From positions 55,760-119,759 of the forward strand of contig CAWDMB010000011.1 of NCBI GenBank assembly GCA_963803375.1: 64,000 nt of DNA. The letters are read 5' to 3'. The translations under genes were made by a program, and so were the position numbers. Positions 58,379-64,000 of this stretch are shown piece by piece. This DNA comes from JAOPZW01 sp963803375. Lineage in GTDB: Bacteria > Actinomycetota > Thermoleophilia > Solirubrobacterales > Solirubrobacteraceae. How positions within the stretch are numbered: position 1 is the first letter of the stretch; each line of letters starts with the position of its first letter. Under the pieces are notes generated by a model. That model ran no database searches, was not told where the DNA came from, and saw nothing but the letters and a program-made list of their open reading frames with translations.

Positions 58379-59695
58379 TCACGCGTGCTCCGCGGCGAGG
58401 CGTTCGATCTCGTAGTGCAGGGTCAGGAACCGCTGACCGGCCACGAAAAAGCTGTGGTCGGTCTTCAGCTCGCCGTCGGCGACGTAGACGAAGATCCGTT
58501 CCTGGAAATACAGCAGCTTGAGAACGGTCAGGGCGTCTCGCTCGCTGTCGACGGAGCTCAGGTAATGGCCGGGGAATGCGAGCTCGGTTCGCGACGTCAG
58601 CTCGAGGTCGTGCTCTCCGGCGTTGCAGGGCAGGAGGGTCGCGGTGAAGTTCGCGTTGGGAATCGGGAAGCCGACGCTCACGTAGCCGCGGTCCTCGTGC
58701 CTGAAGCTCGTGTAGATCCCCACGTAGATCGGCTTGCCCGAGTCCGCAAACGTGCGGATCCAGCCGCGGATGTCGATCTCCTCGTCGTCGTTCAGGGCGA
58801 TCGTGTCGATCGTGCTGACCATCCCCCGCTGGGCCTCTTCGATGTTGGAGGGGATCGCCGCTTGGCCGAGCGGCTGGGCGACCAGGTGCTTGAAGAGCTC
58901 GTATCCGGGCTTCATCCAGCGCCGCCACTCGGGGATGATCGACAGCCGGAAGCGGCTGGTGTGCTCGTAGAACTCGCGGATCAGCGGGTGCACCCGCCCG
59001 GCGTCGAACGTCGGGCCCTCCAAGCTGGCCAGCGAGGCGAGGATTCCGACGTCGGGCGGGTTGCGGCGGAAGGTGCCACCGCGGAGCTTCGCGAGCTGCT
59101 CGACGTAGTCGGCGCCGACGTACCTCGAGCGCGCCTCGAAGGGCACGACGTAGCGCAGCTGCGACGCGGGCACCTCCTCGGCCATCACTCGGACCAGTGG
59201 CCGCTCGCGATAGGCAATCGCCGCGACCACGCGATAGACGATCGTTACCGTCGCCGCGATCAGCGCCGGTTCGAGGCTTCCGTCGAGCGCCTCAAACAGA
59301 ACGCCCACGACCGCGCCGACCAGGAGACCGAGAGCCAGTTTCACCGGGCGCAGGCCGAGCAGACCGAGGAGCGCACCGCTGATGATCGCGGTGAGCAGGA
59401 TCTCGTCGGGACCGTAGATCACGCCCAGCAACCAGCCGAACAGCGCCATCAGCAGGGCGCTGCTGAAGATGCGGTGCCAGAGCGGCTTCGGCTCGGCGGC
59501 GTTCCTGCTCATGCTGGTGACCGCCTCGGCGGGCGCGCACAGCGCGACACCAATCAGGGCGCCAGCGCCGGCCCCGACGCCGTCGACGGCATCGCCAAGC
59601 ACGGCGCCGGAAGCAGCGCCTAGCGCCGCACCCCAGACCAGCGCATCGAGAAGTCGGCCGCCGCGGCTTCGTCTGCGTCGGTCCGGACTGCCCAT
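58379..59695 (-). CDS. Membrane protein with C-terminal soluble domain, unknown function
   Basis: This 438-residue protein has five or six hydrophobic segments in residues 15-160 (glycine-rich; LVWGAALGAASGAVLGDAVD, LMALFGWLLGVIYG, LTAIISGALLGLLGL), then a 270-residue soluble domain (RYVVPFEARSRYVGADYVEQ, GFPIPNANFTATLLPCNAGE, LELTSRTELAFPGHYLSSVD and RFLTLHYEIERLA). I do not recognise the family. The glycine-zipper-like helices suggest a pore or a packed bundle. It lies alone, divergent from the next gene. Confidence 0.65.
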   Translation of the reverse strand: MGSPDRRRRSRGGRLLDALVWGAALGAASGAVLGDAVDGVGAGAGALIGVALCAPAEAVTSMSRNAAEPKPLWHRIFSSALLMALFGWLLGVIYGPDEILLTAIISGALLGLLGLRPVKLALGLLVGAVVGVLFEALDGSLEPALIAATVTIVYRVVAAIAYRERPLVRVMAEEVPASQLRYVVPFEARSRYVGADYVEQLAKLRGGTFRRNPPDVGILASLASLEGPTFDAGRVHPLIREFYEHTSRFRLSIIPEWRRWMKPGYELFKHLVAQPLGQAAIPSNIEEAQRGMVSTIDTIALNDDEEIDIRGWIRTFADSGKPIYVGIYTSFRHEDRGYVSVGFPIPNANFTATLLPCNAGEHDLELTSRTELAFPGHYLSSVDSERDALTVLKLLYFQERIFVYVADGELKTDHSFFVAGQRFLTLHYEIERLAAEHA

Positions 59696-59797
59696 GATCC
59701 CGGAGTATCACGGCGTCGCATCAGCTCCCCACCGAGACCCGGCATCGACGGGATCGTGCCGCGGCGCCCGGCCGCTGATCCCGTACGATCCGGCGCG

Positions 59798-60199
59798 ATG
59801 GAGGGAAAGGACTTGGCGGTCGCTCTGGCGCGCGGAAGGATCGCCATCGGCGCTGCATCGATCCTGGCGCCTGAGTTCGTTGGCCGCACGATGACCGCCC
59901 GTGACGGATCCGACGGCGGGACGCGCCTCTTCGCCCGCATGGTCGGCGCCCGCGACCTCGGACTCGGGCTCGGGATGCTCATCGCCGTGAACCGCGGCGG
60001 GCCCGTGCGCGGCTGGCTCGAAGCGTCCGCCGTGGTGGACGGCATCGACGTGGCCGCATGCCTGCTCGCGCGCCACGACATCCGCAGAGGCGTGCTTCCG
60101 AGTGCCGTCGTCCTGGCGGCCGGCGGGGCGCTGCTCAGCGCCTGGCTGTCACGGCAGCTCGACCCGGCGCGGTCTCCACTGCGTCGCGGCCTCGGATAG
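59798..60199 (+). CDS. Small membrane protein, DUF4267-like
   Basis: This 133-residue protein has three or four weakly hydrophobic segments: GRIAIGAASILAPEF, TRLFARMVGARDLGLGLGML, WLEASAVVDGIDVAACLLAR and LPSAVVLAAGGALLSAWLSR. The RMVGARDLxLGLG motif is shared with DUF4267 membrane proteins of unknown function. The ATG at 59798 is favoured. Confidence 0.65.
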   Translation: MEGKDLAVALARGRIAIGAASILAPEFVGRTMTARDGSDGGTRLFARMVGARDLGLGLGMLIAVNRGGPVRGWLEASAVVDGIDVAACLLARHDIRRGVLPSAVVLAAGGALLSAWLSRQLDPARSPLRRGLG

Positions 60200-60352
60200 C
60201 CTCACGGCGCAGATGAGCGCAACAGCCGGCCGCGAAGCGAGCCGCGGGCCGCGGCGGGGAGTCCCGTCGACCCGGGCGGGCGAGCGCGAGCTCGCGCTGC
60301 GGGACGCCCCGGCGGCGCGCCGCCGCGCGGGCTGCGTCCGGGTGGCGCGTGG

Positions 60353-61978
60353 ATGATCAAGATCTCGGCGATCGTTCCGGTCTACAACCCCGGCGCGGAC
60401 ATCGACAGCTGCATCCGCACGCTGCTCGACCAGTCGCTTGCCGACGACGAATACGAGGTCATCTTCGTCGACGACGGCTCGACGGACGGCACCGGCGAGC
60501 GCCTCGACCGGCTGGCCGCCGCACATACGAACGTCCGCGTGCGGCACATCCGGAACTCCGGCTGGCCCGGGCGTCCGCGCAACGTCGGTATCGACGTGGC
60601 GCAAGGCGAGTTCGTGTTCTTTGTCGACAACGACGACTGGGTGGGGCGCGAAGCGCTCGAGCGACTCTTCAACCGAGCGATTGCGGACGACGCCGACGTG
60701 GTCGTCGGGAAGGTCGTCGGCCACCAGCGCACGATTCCCAACGGGATCTTCCGGTGCAACCGACGCAACGTCACGCTCGAGTGGCGACCGCTCGTCCGGC
60801 TGCTGACGCCGCACAAGCTGTTCCGCAAGGCCCTGCTCGACACGTACGGGATCCGGTACCCGGAGGGCCAGCGCCGGCTCGAGGATCACCTGTTCGTGAT
60901 GCATGCGTACTTCCATGCCGATCGGATCTCGATCCTGGCCGACTACGCCTGCTACCACTGGGTCCACCGCGGCGACGCCTTCAACGCGTCGGCGGAGCGC
61001 TTCGACCCCGCGGCCTACTACGCCGGCGTCCGCCAGGTGCTCGACCTCATCGACGAGCACACCGAGCCGGGCGAGCTCCGCGACGGCCTGTACTCGCACT
61101 GGTACCGCGGAAAGCTGCTCGGGCGAGTCGGCGGCAACGCGCTCACGTCGCTGCACCGCGACTACACGCGCCGGCGCTACGAGGAGATCCGGCGGCTCGT
61201 GCTCGAGCGCTTTCCCACCCGGCTCGACGCCCTGCTGGCGTTCCACCTGCGCGTGCGAGCTTCGCTGCTGCGCGCCGGGGACTGGGACGGGCTCTGCGCA
61301 CTAGCCGAGTGGGAGGCCGACCTCCGTGCGGATCTGCGCCTGCGGGAGGCCCGTCGCGACGGCGACGACCTCGTCCTCGCCCTGGACGCGACCGTCGTGG
61401 CGCCCGACGGACCGCTGCGCTTCGAACGCCGCGGCGAGCGCGTGCTGTGGAGGCCGCCGGCCTCCGTGCTGCTGCCGGATGACCGCGCGCGCGACGCGAC
61501 GGACGACCTCAGCAAGGGCGATGTCTACACCGTCGTGCGGTCGACCGCGGACGGGAGCGACTTCGCGCTTCCCGTCCGCATCGAGCGGCGGCTGATCGCG
61601 GCGCCGACGGCGAACGATGGCGGCCTCCGCCCGCGCATCGACGTCGCGGCGAGGCTCTCGGCGGCCACCGGCGCGGCGGGACGGCCACTGCCGGCCGGCG
61701 ACTGGGAGGCGCGCGCGACTCCCAGCGTCGTCGGCTTCAAGGCGACGGGGCGCGTGCGACGCCACCGCCGCGGGCCGTCCTATGCGCTCACGGTCACGTC
61801 GGGCGGCGAGCTCTGTGAACGCCGCGCCGCAGTGCGCGACCGGCTGGCCGGCGTCGCGGCCGAATGGGCGGATGCCAACCCCTGGTTCGCGCGCACCCCC
61901 GCCGTCCGCATGGCCCGACGTCTGCTGCCTCACGCGCGCCGCGCGCAACGGCGCGTGCGGCGAGCATTCGGACGCTGA
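60353..61978 (+). CDS. Family-2 glycosyltransferase
   Basis: This 541-residue protein has a GT-A domain (about 1-220): ISAIVPVYNPGADIDSCIRT, VIFVDDGSTDGTGERLDRLA and FVFFVDNDDW (the DxD metal site), then LEDHLFVMHAYFHADRISIL. The C-terminal 300 residues (about 240-541) are less familiar and contain beta-rich DGDDLVLALDATVVAPDG-type segments similar to teichoic acid/polysaccharide transferases. It transfers a sugar from a nucleotide donor, probably for a cell-wall or surface polymer. ATG 60353 is well supported. No other glycan genes are nearby. Confidence 0.85.
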   Translation: MIKISAIVPVYNPGADIDSCIRTLLDQSLADDEYEVIFVDDGSTDGTGERLDRLAAAHTNVRVRHIRNSGWPGRPRNVGIDVAQGEFVFFVDNDDWVGREALERLFNRAIADDADVVVGKVVGHQRTIPNGIFRCNRRNVTLEWRPLVRLLTPHKLFRKALLDTYGIRYPEGQRRLEDHLFVMHAYFHADRISILADYACYHWVHRGDAFNASAERFDPAAYYAGVRQVLDLIDEHTEPGELRDGLYSHWYRGKLLGRVGGNALTSLHRDYTRRRYEEIRRLVLERFPTRLDALLAFHLRVRASLLRAGDWDGLCALAEWEADLRADLRLREARRDGDDLVLALDATVVAPDGPLRFERRGERVLWRPPASVLLPDDRARDATDDLSKGDVYTVVRSTADGSDFALPVRIERRLIAAPTANDGGLRPRIDVAARLSAATGAAGRPLPAGDWEARATPSVVGFKATGRVRRHRRGPSYALTVTSGGELCERRAAVRDRLAGVAAEWADANPWFARTPAVRMARRLLPHARRAQRRVRRAFGR

Positions 61979-62449
61979 GCAGGCGGACCGGCGGCCGGCA
62001 CCCGACGGTGGCCCGAGGTCAGCAGCAGCTCGCCGGCGATCAGGCCGGCTTCGATCGTCTTGTCGAGGCCGTCGATCTCGGTGCCGGCGCGAAACCCCGA
62101 CCGGAAGAGCCTTGGGTCGGTGGCCATTTCGGGAGGACCTCCGTCCCGCACAGGTCGATCGCACCCACATTGGCGGTATTACCAATAACCGGGCGAAATC
62201 GGCGATCTGCGTTAGTGGAAGCTTCGAGCAGCACCGAGGCCGCTCCTGCGTTGCCGGGAAGCGATGTCCAGACGCCGGACGCCGCCCTGCTACTGCCAGG
62301 CGAAAGGAGCCTCGGGCGGCGCGGCGGCGGAGTGCGACTCATGGCGACCGCCGGCCGGTGGTCTGTCGATCGCCGCGATCGGGTCGCTTGAGCTGATGCG
62401 GTTTGAGGGAGAGGATGCGGCTCTGGAGGCTGATTGGAGGGCTGCGGCG
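61979..62449. other. Intergenic region with a possible remnant
   Basis: A 470-bp gap. On the minus strand a GGAGG site and an ATG at 62127 open a frame (MATDPRLFRSGFRAGTEIDG, then LDKTIEAGLIAGELLLTSG) that looks protein-like for about 45 residues, then degenerates and overlaps the end of the glycosyltransferase at 61930. This may be a truncated gene. An AT-rich imperfect palindrome CGGTATTACCAATAACCG lies near 62175-62192 and may be a promoter or operator. Confidence 0.35.
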
Positions 62450-63200
62450 ATGCCCAGAGTGCCTGTCAACGGGACCGAGCTGTATTACGAGATCCGGGGT
62501 GCAGGGCCGCCGGTGCTGTTGATCATGGGAGCGACGGGAGATGGCGGCCACTTCGACGCGCTGGCGGACGCGCTGGCCGACGAGTTCACGCTCGTCAGCT
62601 ATGACCGGCGCGGCAACGGGCGCAGTCCGACTCCGGACGGCTGGGAGACGACCTCGCCGGAGGAGCAGGCCGATGATGCGGCGGGCCTGTTGGATGCGTT
62701 CGGGACCGGGCCTGCGGCGGTGTTCGGCACGAGCGGCGGCGGCGTCTATGCGCTGTGTCTGATGGTGCGTTATCCGGGCTCGGTGCGCGGTGCGATTCTG
62801 CACGAGCCGGGCTTGTATGCCCTCGTCGACGACTTCGACGCGGTTCGAGCCCCGTTGCGGGCAGTGGTTCAGAAGGCAATGGCGGCCGGTGGGCTGCCTG
62901 CTGCCGTGGAGCGCTTCTGGTGCTACGTGGCCGGCGACGACGGCTGGAGCCGGCTATCGCCGGCGCTTCGTGAGCGCTTGCGCGCCACCGCCGGCACGTT
63001 GTTCGAGGTCGAGCTCGGGACGTACGAGCTGTACCTCCCCAGCCAGCAGGCGCTGTCCGCGCTGTCCGCGCCCGTGCGCCTGCTCATCAGCGAAGACGGC
63101 CTGCCCTTCGCCCCCGAGATCACCGGTCGGCTCGGCCAGCGGCTGGGCGTGGATGACACCCGCATCCGCAAGCGCAGAAGCGAATCGCCTCCGGCCCGTC
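62450..63200 (+). pseudogene. Alpha/beta hydrolase with replaced C-terminus
   Basis: The frame from ATG 62450 (MPRVPVNGTELYYEIRGAGP) has VLLIMGATGDGGHFDALADA, YDRRGNGRSPTPDG and the nucleophile elbow FGTSGGGVYALCLM, then a cap domain up to LLISEDGLPFAPEITGRLGQ. Around residue 236 the sequence turns to Arg-rich residues and the frame runs on, antisense to the neighbouring methyltransferase, to 63610. The catalytic His region (normally GxHxxY...) is absent, so the gene is probably 3'-truncated by a rearrangement at about 63160-63240. Confidence 0.6.
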
Positions 63201-63239
63201 CGCATCATCGGCGCACGGCGCTCATATGGGCAAGGTTGC

Positions 63240-64000
63240 TCATCCGTCGCCCTTCCGAGCAACGACGAGCAGGTACTCGTAGTGGTACTCGGCTGCGCCG
63301 TCCGGGGCTCCCCGGTTCGAGCGCGTCGCGAACTCAAGGAAGTCGCGGTCGAGCGCCGCGAGCCGATCGGCTTGATCGGCGAGGCTTCGGTAGATCGCCA
63401 CCACCGGTCCGAACGTCTGCCCGAAGAGCTCGCAGTAGTCGCGCGGGCTGTCGGCCCTCTCGATGTATTCGCCGCGGGTCATCTCAAGCGCGTCGAGTCG
63501 GTCGCCGAACAGGTCGCGAACGTGCTTCTCGCTGCCCCAAAGCGACGGCGGCAACGCTCCCGGCGGGGGAGGCGGGGCGTATGGCGCCAGGGCCCCAAAG
63601 AGTTCGGTGATCAGGCCCTCGGGCGTGAAAGCGAGGATCCCGATCGTGCCCCCGCGCGGGACCACCCGCAGCATCTCATCGGCCACAGCCTGATGGTTGG
63701 GGGCGAAGATCGCGCCGAACGAGGAGGTGACGACGTCGAACTCCCCATCGGCGAAAGAAAGCGCCTCGGCGTCGGCCTCGACCCACTCGAGGTCGACCCC
63801 GTGCGCCGCGGCCTCGCGGCGCCCAGCGTCGAAGTTCTCGGGCGTAAGGTCCGAGGCTACGACCTCGGCCCCGGCCTCAGCCGCGCGGATCGCGGTGTTC
63901 CCGGTGCCCGCGGCGACGTCGAGCACACGCTGACCAGGTGAGATCCCGCACGCCTCGACCAGAATTGGCCCGAGCTCCCAGACCGTCGCCTTCGCGAAGC
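63240..64000 (-). CDS. Class I SAM-dependent methyltransferase, 5' end outside window
   Basis: At least 253 residues of a Rossmann methyltransferase: QRVLDVAAGTGNTAIRAAEA (motif I), VVASDLTPENFDAGRREAAA, WVEADAEALSFADGEFDVVT and SSFGAIFAPNHQAVADEMLR. The end is GAAEYHYEYLLVVARKGDG. It belongs to the UbiE/COQ5-like Methyltransf_11 group. The start lies beyond 64000. It converges on the truncated hydrolase. Confidence 0.88.
   Translation of the reverse strand, partial: FAKATVWELGPILVEACGISPGQRVLDVAAGTGNTAIRAAEAGAEVVASDLTPENFDAGRREAAAHGVDLEWVEADAEALSFADGEFDVVTSSFGAIFAPNHQAVADEMLRVVPRGGTIGILAFTPEGLITELFGALAPYAPPPPPGALPPSLWGSEKHVRDLFGDRLDALEMTRGEYIERADSPRDYCELFGQTFGPVVAIYRSLADQADRLAALDRDFLEFATRSNRGAPDGAAEYHYEYLLVVARKGDG

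Noticed and set aside
1..64000. tRNA, rRNA, CRISPR, prophage or origin signals
   Set aside because: No T-loop GTTCRANNC pattern in a cloverleaf context, no repeat-spacer array, no phage structural genes and no DnaA-box cluster were seen by eye.

Overview
The window is very GC-rich DNA (roughly 70 percent or more by eye) with many GTG and some TTG starts, strong GGAGG-type ribosome binding sites, and an actinobacterial gene set: BTAD/SARP regulators, MMPL exporters, an ECF42 sigma factor with its DGPF partner, DUF3052, DUF1876, LLM-class flavoenzymes and a VapBC pair. It is most likely a soil actinobacterium, possibly of the Thermoleophilia/Solirubrobacterales. That placement is an inference from gene content, since there is no rRNA or other phylogenetic marker here. 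I saw no tRNA, rRNA, CRISPR array, prophage or replication origin.

Layout. 0-5 kb: the end of a cysteine desulfurase-like gene and a CnoX-like thioredoxin, an alpha/beta hydrolase, and a DUF4062-STAND ATPase. 5-16 kb: a NarL-type two-component system, two MMPL exporters, a large SARP regulator and a secreted HAF-repeat protein. 16-31 kb: mostly single metabolic genes (quinone oxidoreductase, enolase-superfamily enzyme, thioesterase, ROK kinase, acyl-lipid desaturase, aldo/keto reductase, lipoprotein, LLM oxidoreductase, Nudix, methyltransferase, K+ channel) with several gene remnants between them. 31-40 kb: HxlR with a clear operator, a VapBC module, a TrpRS II-type tryptophanyl-tRNA synthetase preceded by a Trp-Trp leader peptide and a C(UUCG)G hairpin, a TetR gene with no normal start, and a complete insertion sequence with 28-bp terminal repeats and a 7-bp target duplication. 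40-50 kb: a second SARP, a frameshifted SBP56 (methanethiol oxidase) gene, an aldehyde dehydrogenase, a His-rich secreted protein and an MFS exporter. 50-64 kb: the ECF42/DGPF pair, an orphan HypX/HoxX with two small membrane proteins, another aldehyde dehydrogenase, a CapA-like enzyme, membrane proteins, a family-2 glycosyltransferase and a partial methyltransferase.

How genes work together. Clear functional units are thioredoxin plus desulfurase-like gene (5 bp apart), sensor kinase plus response regulator (overlapping), MMPL plus SARP, HxlR divergent from a PNPOx-like gene with a shared operator, VapB plus VapC (4-nt overlap), the trpS leader plus trpS, and DGPF plus ECF42 (4-nt overlap).

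The two most notable features are the probable ribosome-mediated attenuator in front of the auxiliary-type trpS and the number of broken genes. At least ten remnants are recognisable, some with several frameshifts or internal deletions. Together with the insertion sequence, they suggest a region of active gene turnover.
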